Of a stretch of DNA of 64,000 nt, positions 1-11,305 are shown piece after piece (positions within the stretch are counted from its first letter, which is position 1; each line of letters begins with the position of its first letter). A program made the position numbers and the translations under genes. This DNA comes from Toxoplasma gondii ME49 (taxonomy: Eukaryota > Apicomplexa > Conoidasida > Eucoccidiorida > Sarcocystidae): positions 1,730,227 through 1,794,226 of the forward strand of contig NC_031472.1 in the NCBI RefSeq assembly GCF_000006565.2, written 5' to 3'. The notes under the pieces are model-generated. The model did no database searches. It was given only the letters and a program-made list of their open reading frames with translations, and was not told the DNA's origin.

Positions 1-243
1 ACATTCACGCTTCCGGGTTCTGCCATAGTTCCAGTGCACTGGCGTTGTGGGCATGGCCTTGATTTAACGGGTCCACGACACAAAGCATGTAATGTACATT
101 TAGTTATCTCCTCGCCACATCCGATGAAAGACAGAAGGCTAAACCGCATCTGCACTGGTTGCACTTCGCTCGTGGTTCAGCGGCACATCGCGTTGACTGT
201 ATAAAATAACGTGAACCTGGATTCTTCAACGGCGTGCCAGCAC
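1..243. other. Left edge, no gene seen
   Basis: These bases lie downstream of the minus-strand gene that follows. I see no coding segment or RNA gene. They are probably its 3' untranslated region and spacer. Confidence 0.4.
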
Positions 244-2181
244 TCAGAATCGGTTATCAACGCAACCTGGCTTATCTGGGCTCCATATACAAATGCCAGG
301 ACCTGCAATGGACTGTCCATCTAGAACTGTATTACAGCCATGCTCCGCTTGAGCTTTCTTCTCTTCGCCTTCTGAACCTTCTGCTTGCATGTACTGAAGC
401 TGCACTAGGGGCCACCATTCAGATGTCACGTCGACTACAACAAACGGGCGGTATTGTCGACCGTGTCGCCCGCTATCCTTCGCCCATCCAGTCGGCCCAC
501 TAACTTCTGTTTGCGCATGTAGTAGAATAGTAGGCTGCTGTGTGTCCCATAACCACTGACGTGTGTCCGTGTTGCCGTAAGGCACCCCACCACCATCAAG
601 TGTCTTTGGTGTCGGTCCCCGTACTTGCTCTCGCGGTTCCGCTTTTTCCTCAATGATATCCTCCAATGTTGACGACTTCAGACCACTTCCTTCCCGAAGC
701 CAAGCTGGTGTCCATGGCACTGTGTTCGGGACCACCCTGTCCGGTTTGTGGAAGCATTGACGAATCTCCATGGACAGATCCGTATAAATCTGCACCGAAG
801 GAGCCGAACTCCTTCTCACCCGCAGCTCGGGCTCGAATCTGGAAGAGGCGATGATGCATACGCGAGGTTGTTCACCATACGCAAGAACAATTGAGGGGGA
901 CGCTGTCCTTTCCCTGTTGTCTTGTGTGGTAACCACCGGCTGATCTTCCACACCACCTTTTTCGTTGCGGGCTACCCCACCGGGCGACGTCACGTGGTGC
1001 ATTGCGGATTTGAACTCGTCTGTCGCCTCCGTCTCCGCGTAATGCCTTTCCTCTCCTCTTTCTCTCCCATTCACCGTATCCAGATGACTGGTGGATTCTG
1101 CATAATCGTCGTGTTCGGAGACCAGATTTACCTCTCCTTCTCCCAAAGGCATTTCCTCCATTACCGGTTGAGTAGGTGCACCTAACCTCACGCTGGTTTC
1201 AGTAAAGCAACGAACTGGTTTGCCGCTGCGTTCTGTGGAGTTCGTTGCAGACAGCGCTCTTCGTTTTACCAGAGTCTTTGCAAAGTGGTCGTGTTGCAGG
1301 GACAATTTTGGAGTGCTTGAAAGTGAGGAATCTTGAGAAGCAAGGCCACGTTCTCGCAGTTGACGACTAGACAGTGGAAATGATAGGTCACGCCTTAAAG
1401 CAATTGAATCACCGATAGTCTCCCCTGCAGAGGCACCAAGCCAGCTTGTATTAACAAGTGTGCCTGAGACATCCGAAATAGCGAATTGCTCAGGACCAAA
1501 ACGAGATCGTGGCTGGAACGGTGCTGCAGGAGTAGAGTGTGGCCACGCATTAGCAACTGCTTGCGCTAGTGGGATAGTTGGCAGTCGATACTCTCCTGAG
1601 CTCGGTTTGCCTATCGAACCTCCGGAGTCTCCTGTCGAATCGTCCGGTATTTCAGTGGCAACCTTACATGGCGGACGATCGCTGGATAAACGCCGTGACG
1701 ACACACATAATCGACGGGTTGGTTCGGCCTCGTTTTGACGTGGTGGCGGCAGGGGTGCCGCGACAGAAGAAATTGCATTTCTGCCTGAAAAAAGTCCAAA
1801 TAGACTCCTACCTATCACCTGCCACACGGACGCGTTCACTGATGATTTTTCTGCCTGTGACCCTGATTGACGGTGTAGTGGAACGATAAAAGACGAAACT
1901 GCTCCCTCTTGTGTCTGCGCCGTTCGCACTGGTGACTCCTGCGCGACACCATAATCGGATGAATCACGCTTCGCTTTTCTTGAGGGGAAGAAGAAAGAGT
2001 CCAACAGAGACGCACCCCGGAGATTTGCCGGAAGCGTGCCGCTCCTGTCTACATTGGAAACGAAGCTGGTTGGTTCAGCGGTGTTGAGCACAGCAGCGGG
2101 AGCCAACTCCATTGGAACGAATGATGATGAGACAAGCGAATCGGGTAGGGATGGCGTACGTGTGCTCTTCAGGTCAGCCAT
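244..2181 (-). CDS. Hypothetical, largely disordered protein (645 aa)
   Basis: This is a single open frame of 645 codons from the first ATG, residues MADLKSTRTP; two codons upstream lies a GTG, so the ATG was preferred. A frame this long does not arise by chance at this base composition. I do not recognise any domain. The chain is rich in Ser, Arg, Glu and Pro and looks disordered. A hydrophobic patch near residues 120-130 (QVIGRSLFGLFSG) and a Trp-rich C-terminal stretch (VVVDVTSEWWPLVQLQYM, about residues 580-597) are the only parts likely to fold or bind a partner. No signal peptide or membrane span is visible. GT motifs occur shortly before the stop, so a further exon to the left of the window cannot be excluded. 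Coding status is fairly sure; function is unknown. Confidence 0.7.
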   Translation of the reverse strand: MADLKSTRTPSLPDSLVSSSFVPMELAPAAVLNTAEPTSFVSNVDRSGTLPANLRGASLLDSFFFPSRKAKRDSSDYGVAQESPVRTAQTQEGAVSSFIVPLHRQSGSQAEKSSVNASVWQVIGRSLFGLFSGRNAISSVAAPLPPPRQNEAEPTRRLCVSSRRLSSDRPPCKVATEIPDDSTGDSGGSIGKPSSGEYRLPTIPLAQAVANAWPHSTPAAPFQPRSRFGPEQFAISDVSGTLVNTSWLGASAGETIGDSIALRRDLSFPLSSRQLRERGLASQDSSLSSTPKLSLQHDHFAKTLVKRRALSATNSTERSGKPVRCFTETSVRLGAPTQPVMEEMPLGEGEVNLVSEHDDYAESTSHLDTVNGRERGEERHYAETEATDEFKSAMHHVTSPGGVARNEKGGVEDQPVVTTQDNRERTASPSIVLAYGEQPRVCIIASSRFEPELRVRRSSAPSVQIYTDLSMEIRQCFHKPDRVVPNTVPWTPAWLREGSGLKSSTLEDIIEEKAEPREQVRGPTPKTLDGGGVPYGNTDTRQWLWDTQQPTILLHAQTEVSGPTGWAKDSGRHGRQYRPFVVVDVTSEWWPLVQLQYMQAEGSEGEEKKAQAEHGCNTVLDGQSIAGPGICIWSPDKPGCVDNRF

Positions 2182-5100
2182 GTTCACGGAGAGGTGTATT
2201 CCGGCCCACAGAGCCGGAACACCTTTTGATTAGTCTCTTCAGAGGAACACCGCTGCCGGTATCCCGGAGCGCCTGCGATGTTAAGGAAGGGGCAGCATGC
2301 AGAAACGACACCGACAGAAATGAGCCGGCCGAGTGCAAATTGAACAGAAAAAAAGACTTCATCCGTTTCCCCACCACTTAAAACAAGCCAAACACTTGGA
2401 AACACGCTCGTAACGCCTTCTCCCTCACAGCCGAGACAAGCAGCAACTGTACTCGTATTCCACCATCATGCGATGACATCCCAATATCCCAGCGGGCCTG
2501 CAACGGTCGCTGCAAACAGTGTTTTCGCGATGCAACACGGTTAAGAGGTGTTGCAGGGCCAGAAGTCACAGGCAACAACTCTAGCGCAATTATCTACCGT
2601 TAGCACGCATGAGCATGTGCAAGCATCACATGCTATAACCCGTTATAGCCACTGATGTCACACCGTCGCTCCAAACGAAGGTAAGCATACGGGGAGCTGC
2701 CCTTGATAAAGCCCTTGGAGAGCGTCAGGAATGCTGTCCAGCAAGTGACCTGCACAAATACGAGATAGTGCCCTCATCAACAGGAATGAACGTATCCTTT
2801 TCGATTCCTGGTTCAGTTCGACTGCAACTAACAGTCCGGTTTCGGTCGATGAATACCCAGTTTTGGGAAGGCCAGCGATTCTGTAGTCTCTAAGACTAGT
2901 CAGCTTTAAACGTGCATGAACTCTTAAGAATAGTTTGATCCACACTAACTCGAATCACAGCACCTACACAAAAAGGCGGCTCTCCTTCAATTATAGCCAC
3001 GAGCTTATCAGACGGTGGGATTATTGTTGCAAGCACACTATTGGAGGTAGCCTTCATCCACCAACGCAATTCAAAGCTGTAACGTTATGCTGCGGTCCCC
3101 TTGTTTGACGGTGACAAATAAAGCTCCATACAGTAACGATGCGGCCTTGCAACAATAGATTGGGGCTCGTAAACCTCCCATTTCCCGTCGTCGTAAACCC
3201 GTGGGAAGAGAGGGACGAAGGTAAACAGTGAAACACGTGAGTGGAAAACGTCAATAGGTCGTCCCGTCTGTTGTGGTGTTCAGATGCGATAACCGCTTAA
3301 ACCAAGATTCGTCAACATTTCCCATCGAGCTGCTGCTCAGACTTCTGTGACTGACCTGGGATCTTCACAACCTCAATGCCAGAAACCTCTCATCCAACGC
3401 AAAGAGGGAAGTGCCGAACGTAAAGGCAAGACTGAACGGCAAGCCTTCGGTGGCGTCCTGTAAAAGTGACGTTAGTGAAGTCACGGTATCAGCTTTCAGA
3501 AAACGTCCAGTCGATGTGTCAACCGGAAGCGGGAACCTCTCTCCATAAATCAGCGTCAAATGACATGAAGCCGGAAAAGCATTGGTCATTCTTTTAAATG
3601 ACGCTTCCATGGGAGCACGCACTCAGACCGTTGGAATCACCGCTGACATCGAGCCGGCGCATTCACAGGGTTCATTGGCGCCGCTCGCGACGCGTTTCCC
3701 TTGTGTCAGAGCTAGTTTATTTCTGCACGAAAAAAGCGTCAACGCCGCAGGCGTCAAACGACTGCACGACATATGCTCCCCATTTCGTTGGATCGTCCTA
3801 ATCCTTCCTGTGGCGAGTCACTGCTCGGTATGATAGCGCAAATGAAAAAACAGCGTTTCCAACAAATAGATGCGCACGGGGTTGTAGATACGCCAGTATG
3901 TTCCAATCTGGAGCCACTACCACTGTTTGAATATGCTTGAAAGTATCAAAATCGGATTCATTTGCAGAGTTCCTCGCTACAGGGGCACCCTGGTCGAGTC
4001 GTTGCAGCGCATTGTTTTACATGGAAGGCACTGCCAGCGCGTGTAATTTCCCATAGCTGAATATCTCAAGATTCCTGCTGCTGTAGTACGTGAGTGCATG
4101 TATACTTGGCAGGTGTCGCACAACCGGTTTGAGGAGGGTGAGATGATATCTCGCCTAGCGCCACACTAGTTAAGCAACACCACCAGCCGGCGTGGGCAGC
4201 CGTGTGCTTCCTTTGGCGTACCTTTCGTATACTTCGACGCCACCGGGTGCACCACATCTATATGTCGTGAACGAGACAAGGACACGCTAGTCGTGCTCTA
4301 CACGATTTCTGCTGCAAGGCAGACGGGTTCATGCAGCCTACATCGTGACACATCAGTCCTACGGAAATCATCTTAGAAATCTTTGGCGGGATATAGAAAC
4401 AGGGCATGGCTGACTGATCATGGCAACGGATGGAGTTCCTCTAGAATTGTTCATGCTCACAATCGGACACCTGACACTGCCGCGGGAAAACAGTCCACTC
4501 TATCACGGAGGCAACGCAGTTGTAATGTCTGTCCAGCGTCAGTCGGTTACGCGAAGCGTCCATCTTTTTTTTCAGTGCCGCCTTTTTCTGGGTTTGGAAA
4601 GCATGCACGGTAGTTTGTACTGGGCACGGAAATGTGATGAAGCGAAACGGAGGGCGGCCGAAGCTGTCAAGTAGCGTTGTTTTTTAAGGATATGATGGTA
4701 CTCACCTGAAGAATGGTGCTGTCAGATACTGTAGACTGTTCAATATGGTTTATGCTAATTGACGCGCCCACCCGTGCTTTGTTGTCCCAGTCCAACAGGG
4801 AGTATCGTACTGCTTCGGGAACACAACGCTAGTGTCTCCTTTTCTGAATTGCAGGCAACACGGAGTCATGCAAGAACACTGGGAAATGATGCACTATCGG
4901 GATCCCTCTGCAGTTCTTCCAACACGGAGGCAGCTAGTATCTTAAAGAGCTACTAGAGATAATCCGCGCTTCCGAAAGCTACTGTCTATTGTTTATGCCT
5001 TCATTCATGTGCCGAGGCACGTGTCAAATCCTTCGAAAACGGCTGGTGACGAGGAAACTAAAAGACAAGGAACCCTGTACTGCTTCTCTGATACCTCAGA

Positions 5101-5836
5101 CACGTGCTGCTGGCTCCAGGCGGCGACACGATGCATATTAGTGATACCGTGATCCTGCCATTAGAGATTTACCACGCCCCAGTAACCGACTGGCCTGGAG
5201 GACGCTACACACATAGTTGTAGTTCTCTGATAACCTGATGTAATGAAGTTCTTTCCATCTCAAGCACAGGAGAGCCACGCACGTAGCACCTCCACTTTGT
5301 TCTGACTCATCTAGTAGTTCAGGGAGCGACAGCTGCCGGAACTTGAGAAAGATGGCTGCAAGTCGGTGTATTAGTTCTGTCTAACTTAACATCTGGTTCG
5401 CTAGGTACCAGCTAGTTCACCACATCGCGTGAGCTGAATAGATGTTCCCCGAAGATGGCTCATGTCGCTCTGTCCAACGCCGTACGGCACTCCACCGAGT
5501 ATGAGATCTGCCCCGCAGCATCGCTTTAACAGTTGACTGGCTTGACAGGATAGCTCACTTCTATGGGGCTGGGGCTCCGTCTATACTCCGTGACATCACA
5601 TCGTTGCTTTCCTACAATAACAAGGGACCCAAACATCGTTTTCATCTTCTGACGCAACAAAACCAAGAGGCGCCTCTTACGTTCGAGATGGTAGATGCTT
5701 TGTTTCTACGTCGGTGCGGTTTTCCCGCAGCTCAGCAAGGCTCGAGCTGCCCTCAAGGCGCATTACAAGCGGAACGAAAGGCTTTGCCTCCGTATCTCAG
5801 ATGTTTCACTGAAGTCGAAGGACGCAGCAGACTGCC
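2182..5836. other. 3.6-kb stretch without a supported gene
   Basis: This lies between the 5' ends of a minus-strand gene and a plus-strand kinesin, so both promoters should be here. Two coding-like islands are seen but not resolved. The first, around 3365-3740, is open on both strands; on the minus strand a good pyrimidine-tract acceptor at about 3736 leads to some 30 codons ending in TGA. The second is an 84-codon plus-strand frame at 4420-4674, listed separately. Nothing else is supported. Confidence 0.4.
4420..4674 (+). CDS. Possible small protein or terminal exon (84 aa)
   Basis: An 84-codon frame starts at an ATG in good translation context (A at -3, G at +4). It contains a textbook acceptor (CATC, eight T, CAG) ending at 4575, followed in frame by a charged C-terminal end (YWARKCDEAKRRAAEAVK, then stop). 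It could be a short intact gene, or only the last 33 codons could be a terminal exon whose upstream exons I could not find. No family was recognised. It may equally be chance. Confidence 0.25.
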   Translation: MATDGVPLELFMLTIGHLTLPRENSPLYHGGNAVVMSVQRQSVTRSVHLFFQCRLFLGLESMHGSLYWARKCDEAKRRAAEAVK

Positions 5837-8736
5837 ATGGGAAGAGGGAAAACGCAGCATTCGAGGAAAAGCACCGCCAACAAAAAAAACCGTGAAAAGG
5901 TCAGCCTTCCTCGATTGCCATCGGCGAATGCTTCTCCGACGGACTCGCACAGGCATAGTGTGGGGAACACACCTGTGGCGCCATCTCCTGCCTTGCCGCA
6001 GGGAAGGCGCAAGGGAGACGGACGCAAACTTAAAGAAAAAGGTGTGCCACAGATCCCTGATCATGTAGGCCACGGAGCTCCTCAAGAGCAGGAGCTGCAT
6101 GGTCAGGAGGAGGCTGAGACGCTGCAGATATTCTCAGACGGTGACGAGGAAACGCCGCAAATCCTCCCTGACGAAGCACGAGTTTGGACCATCCCCGTGA
6201 ACACCCCGTTGAGCGGACAGAAGGTAGCTGCGAGGACGAGCAAAGAGGACGTGTCTTCGATTGGGCCCTCCAATGGAGGTCCTACGACACACCGCCTTGC
6301 GCCACAACAGAGAGGGCTGTCACCAAATTTACCTCTTGCTGGAGACGCTCCAGGAAGTGTACTGTTGGGCTCCAGCGCAGGAGCTATCCCGGATGCAGAA
6401 AAGCCACGGCTCGATAGTGCTCCATTACGCCTTGCTGCACAAAAGCAACCCCTGCAACAATGTCACCTGCGTGGCCGACTAGATGACCTAGCAGACATTG
6501 ACGAGGACAATCTTCAGGAATGCATGGATGGTGCGTACTGCACAGAAGAGGCGGCTCCTCCAGCATCATCTGATAAAGACAACGATTAATTTATCATTTA
6601 GGCGTAGACCAATCCAAGTTCATGTTGATGGCAGCGGCTTCATGCCCTGTTGCCCCCGCTGTACCTCTCGTGACAATTTCGACTATAGACACTCCTCTTC
6701 GAAAGCGGAACCAGGTGGGGCTGAAGAAGTTTTCATACGCATGCGTAATTCCTTTTTATTCCTCAAACACGTTGTTGGTCTTTCTTTTTTCAGGGAAAGC
6801 GGCTCCTGTGGCCAAAGGGTGCGTGGTGTGCGTGAGAGTGCGTCCAGAATCAATCCAAGAAATTAGCAGCGGGGGAACCATTTGCGTTTCAACAAAGCAA
6901 ACCGGCGATGGATCCGCAACACTCCTCCTGACCGGATTGAGAGACCACCAGTACAGCTTTCGATATGACTTTGTCTTTGATCAGGATGCCACCCAAGAAA
7001 ACGTGTACTGCAGCACGTGTTTGCCCCTTGTTGATAAGTTGTTGGCAGGGTATTCCGCTTCTGTCATTGCTTACGGGCAGACAGGGGCAGGGAAAAGCTA
7101 CACTATGATTGGTGACTGCTCTTCAGAGGACTTTCATAGCAATCTGACAGACCCAACAACTCGCGGAGTCATTCCTCGTATTCTCGAGGCGCTTGTGCGG
7201 AGAACCGAGACGCTGTCACAGCAAAACAGCGATACCGCATTTTCTATCCGGGGATCCCTCATAGAAATTTACAACGAAACCGTGAGGGATCTCCTCGCTC
7301 CTGGAAGAGACAATCTCGTGATTCGAGAGTCTACTCCAGCAACTGTAATAACCGATGCAACGGAGGTGCCAATTTCTTGTCCTGCACAAGCGCTGGAAGT
7401 GATCAAGGCAGGCTTCGCTAACCGGGCACTCGGAACAACGCTGTCAAATGACAAGTCTTCGAGAAGTCACGCAGTTCTGCAGATTACTATTCAGAGAGAT
7501 AGCATCTTGGATTGCACGACGAAGTCCTCCCAACTATTTTTGGTTGATCTGGCAGGTAGTGAGCGGGTTTCCAAGGCTGACACTGCTGGGGACAGACTAA
7601 GAGAGACGCAGAACATCAATCGTTCCCTGCTAGCGCTGGGAAATGTTATAAGCGCTGTACCACCAACAGGAGGGTCTAGGAAACACATACCATACAGGGA
7701 GTCGAAGTTAACACGCTTGCTGCAACATTCTCTTGGAGGAAACGCGTTTACCGTCGTTCTGCTGTGCTGCTCGCCCCATTCCTTCAATGTACGGGAGACT
7801 CTAAGCACGCTGCGCTTCGGCGATCGGGCAGCACATATTCATAACAAACCGCAAGCTACGGAAACGCTGAGCCCGATGCTACTTCAAAAACGTTTAGTGG
7901 AATCCCAAACTCAACTGCGCTTTAGTCAGGCCCGTCTTCGAGCATGTGTGACTCAAAGTGCTCGCCGGATTGAAGCAATAAAGATGCTTCAGAAATATAT
8001 CCCAGAAGGCGTCCAACTGTCAGACGAAGACACGGCTCTTCTCAGAAAGGCGATCGAAGACTGCACTGTTCTTAACTCATTCGTGGACTCGGCGGCATCT
8101 GCTGCCTCCCCGAAAAAGCTTGTCTCAGCTCCCAAGAGCAAACCAAGGGTGCCACTAACACTAGGGGCATCCTCCTCTCCCTCACGGCAGGCCGCCGCGC
8201 ATCCCGACGTTGCATATAGTCGGCCCAAGGAATTCGTGAACGCAGGGGGGCACATGCCACGCTCGGACAACGTCAGCTCACTCACACAAGGCTCTGAACT
8301 GCGCCTGACAAGTTCACCACCGCACGGGGCATTCGAGATTGCTCCATCTCATCAAGCTGGTCAGTACCTTGTGACATCACGGAACTCGGCACATCCAAAA
8401 GAGAAGTACTTGCTCAAGACACAAAAACAGCGGCATCCACAGTCACCGGTAACGGGCGTCGGCAATTTTCGGCAGCAAGTTCCAGAAGCTGTACCCCAGC
8501 TTCCACCTAAGCAGAGACCAGCGGAATTCTGTGCAGTTGTTGCTGGCCAAAACTCAGACGATAAAATGATAAACCAGGACCCAGCCGACGCACCACAAAA
8601 AACGCCAAACGCAGACTGCAATCAGAACACAGACGCAGGTATGTTCGACCGCGCCCTTCTTGTCGGCTGCCCATTAGCCACCTATCGTGCCCTCTATCCG
8701 ACATCAGGACAATTTCTCGAAACTCCACTAGTTTGA
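5837..8736 (+). CDS. Kinesin motor protein (two exons, 878 aa)
   Basis: Exons are 5837-6530 and 6794-8736. The donor GTGCGT follows codon phase 1, and the acceptor (TTTTTTCAG) restores the frame exactly at the first motor beta-strand (CVVCVRVRPES, about residues 240-250). The motor domain is complete: P-loop GQTGAGKSYTM (about 322-332), switch I NDKSSRSHAVLQI, switch II LVDLAGSERVSKADTAG, then NINRSLLALGNVISA, the L12/alpha5 signature HIPYRESKLTRLLQHSLGG and the end strand TLRFGDRA. It should hydrolyse ATP and walk on or remodel microtubules. The motor sits behind an unusual 235-residue disordered N-terminal extension and is followed by a predicted helical neck (about 590-640) and a disordered tail. 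I could not place it in a kinesin class; no kinesin-1 or kinesin-5 neck signature stands out. The ORF alone would start the protein at 6622, inside the intron. Family call is certain; the first exon is well supported by phase. Confidence 0.93.
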
Positions 8737-10054
8737 CTTACGCTCTCCGGACGTGATCCCTTTTTCGTTTTTCGACTCAGAGAACGAGAACAAAGACAAC
8801 AGTACTTCTCCACCAAGGCCTCTACAAGAAAAGCAGCCCTCCCGGCTCTCGCGTTTTTTTTCTCTCTCCAAAGGGAGGTCGACGAAGACCAAGGAAGATG
8901 GCAAATAGGAGCAGTCAACTCGAACATAAAAAAGACAAGACTGCAATATTCAGTGAAATTTCCAGCTTCTTTCTTCCTCCACTGTCGTCGTTGGTGTCAT
9001 CATGACTGGCAGCATTGATTGCACGGCTGTCCTAAGAAACTTGGTAAATGCTATCCAAATCAGCAAGTGCGTACAACTGTGGCCGCGTATCGGATAAATG
9101 ACAACTGGTCGGTGTGTTTGCTCGCCGTATCAAAACTGAAGGGCAGTCACGTTCGTTACTCGTGACATGGATACACCTGGCAGCACTGTGGCACCCCCAA
9201 CAACGCGTGCTTGCATTGGCTGAATGCGGGCAGTTTGGCTGTTCAAACCCGGTGTTGGAATTCTTCCTTTCCTACGAGAGAAAAAGCACCGGATCTTCCA
9301 ACGTGTTCAGGTTTCGACTCTTGTCGCACAGCGTTCTTCACGGGGAAAACAGCGTTTGGTCCACGCACCCGTCATCCTTTTTTCGTTATGACGAAACAAA
9401 TGTACACTTGTTTCACTATTTGTTATGGCTGACGGAGAAGAAAGTTCTTAGGAAACCACTGCGCTTCACATGGTTTGACTGTAATGCTGGGGCCCGCACA
9501 CGAAGTGTACCGAACAGGACTTGGGGGGTTAACATGGCACTCATTCGAAAAATGGAACCCAGTTTCAACCTATGCTCGCAGATAAACAAGCCTGTGTACA
9601 AAGATATATCCTTGCCAAAGAGCGTTAGTTCTGGTTAGTCTAGGAAGACTCCACCCGCGACCAACCACTGCGGATCGAAAGTATAGCCGCCGAACAACAC
9701 TCACTGACACAATATTTATTCACGGTGACACTTAGTGAGAAGGCTACTTTCGGACAGTGTCTAGAAAACAAAAAAAGTATTGAAGGAATTCTGCAGGGAC
9801 CCTCACTGCAGTGGCTTTGTCTTGGATGCCTCCCTGTAAACACCCAATTACAAGCAGTTTTCGATGTGGTTGACCGGAGGCATGGACTCGTGCTAGAATC
9901 GATCGGGAAAAAGTGCAGAATGACACTGTCTGTTGATTTGACGCTACTCTAACCGACAGTCAAGACGCTGATGCAGTACTCGAGTTTCGTAATAGTTACT
10001 AGAATGCAAAAAATCACCTGAGTTTCACCTCCCTTCTACTCTACGTGAAGCTCT
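8737..10054. other. Convergent spacer, no gene seen
   Basis: Both flanking genes point into this stretch, so it should hold two 3' untranslated regions. A 174-codon plus-strand frame (9114-9638) begins with GTG, lacks any recognisable feature and was not accepted. Confidence 0.4.
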
Positions 10055-10612
10055 TCATTCTCTCTTCGTGTCCTGATTGCCGCCTGGAGTTGTCGTAGAT
10101 GACGACGACAAAGTAGTCTTCCACACGTTAATAAGGCTGTCTTTCATCCACTCTAGTCCCTTTGACAGCCTGTTAAAGTCGAATCCTCGTCGCAGAGCCT
10201 CGTAATATTCACGCCGCAACTCCTCCGCACATTCAGCAACTGTTGCCGCCTTCGGAATGGCATTCTTGTGCTTCAAAGGATCTTTCAGAATTGTGTCTGC
10301 GATGTGCAGATTCCATCCACCAACTGCTCCCCCTGTTGCTCCGACGAAGAACATTCGGGCGCCTGGGCTCCGGAGACATAGCATTGCCGGTACAGCTGAC
10401 AGCACTACCGCTCCGACTGTTCGAACACCTGTATTGACAAGCACCTTTAAGTAAATTTTGTTCAGGTTTATACCCGCTTCCTCCGAGACGGACATCTCGT
10501 TTGTGGCAGCAACGGAGCTTGCACACGTTGCCACCACGTGGCTATAGTGAACAGGCGCTGCCCAGCGGGTACATCTCTGACCCCAGCGACTATCGAAGCA
10601 CAGCTGCATCAT
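10055..10612 (-). CDS. Mic10-like mitochondrial membrane protein (185 aa)
   Basis: This is a single exon of 185 codons from the ATG ATG pair at its 5' end; an in-frame TTG nine bases upstream is not a credible start. The first 40 residues are Arg/Ser rich without acidic residues up to about 37 and look like a mitochondrial leader. Residues about 55-105 read as two short membrane spans separated by a charged turn: LVNTGVRTVGAVVLSAVPAM, LRSPGAR, then MFFVGATGGAVGGWN followed by HIADTIL. This is the architecture of the MICOS subunit Mic10: a helix, a basic turn, a second helix with spaced glycines, then an acidic residue. Mic10 oligomers bend the inner membrane at crista junctions. Mic10 proteins are usually under 100 aa; this one has an extra 80-residue helical, charged C-terminal tail. 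The identity is inferred from pattern alone. Confidence 0.72.
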   Translation of the reverse strand: MMQLCFDSRWGQRCTRWAAPVHYSHVVATCASSVAATNEMSVSEEAGINLNKIYLKVLVNTGVRTVGAVVLSAVPAMLCLRSPGARMFFVGATGGAVGGWNLHIADTILKDPLKHKNAIPKAATVAECAEELRREYYEALRRGFDFNRLSKGLEWMKDSLINVWKTTLSSSSTTTPGGNQDTKRE

Positions 10613-11305
10613 CCTATTCAAATATATTGATAGATATTTTGTGATTCGGAAGAGTTATTAGGGGTGATACAACGAATCCAAACACATGTCAGATGACAAG
10701 ACAGAATCCTAGAGATGTATGCATGAGTGTCATCACAACTTCAGGCGCCCAGCGCACCCTTCACGAGCGTCTCTTGGGTTCACAACGCGTTATTTGCATA
10801 CTTCGGTCTGTATGCATCTCGTCTGAGTTCAAAAAACAACACGTTCATGGTGATTTAGAAGCAATTCAAACTAAGGCGCCGCCGTGCTACAACCTAGCGC
10901 GCTGATGGCACAGAACTGTGCATGCACGCTACCAGCAACGCATCCGACACGATGGGGTGACTGTGTTGCACGCGACGTGATTTTCGCTCATAAATGAAGG
11001 TTCGTGTTCCGCATCTTGGTGCGACCTCTGTCAAAGCTAGCCTAAAAGTGACAATGCCAGGTGAAGCTGCTTCGATTTGAAGAAGTGGGGAAGGCAAATG
11101 ATGTACAGGCAGGCAGCTGCTCCATTGGGCTACCGACCAGGTTTCATAGCAGCGCCAGCGGGTTTCGGTAGCTCAGGGTTCTCAAAAACACTCGCACGCT
11201 TGTGCCCAAGTCTGCTCGATTATTCACCCTGTGACTTCTGCACAAAGGCTTTTGACGTGCTGAAGAATACGCCTATTGTGCCTAAGCTTGACAACACTGC
11301 CCGCA
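10613..11305. other. Spacer between two minus-strand genes, no gene seen
   Basis: About 690 bases between the start of the Mic10-like gene and the end of the next gene on the same strand. I see no coding segment. It should carry the Mic10-like promoter and the neighbour's 3' end. Confidence 0.4.

Noticed and set aside
5604..6068. 154-codon plus-strand frame overlapping the start of the kinesin
   Set aside because: It overlaps kinesin exon 1 in another frame; exon 1 joins the motor in phase, and this frame does not.
9114..9638. 174-codon plus-strand frame after the kinesin
   Set aside because: It starts with GTG, shows no domain or splice signals, and lies in a convergent spacer.
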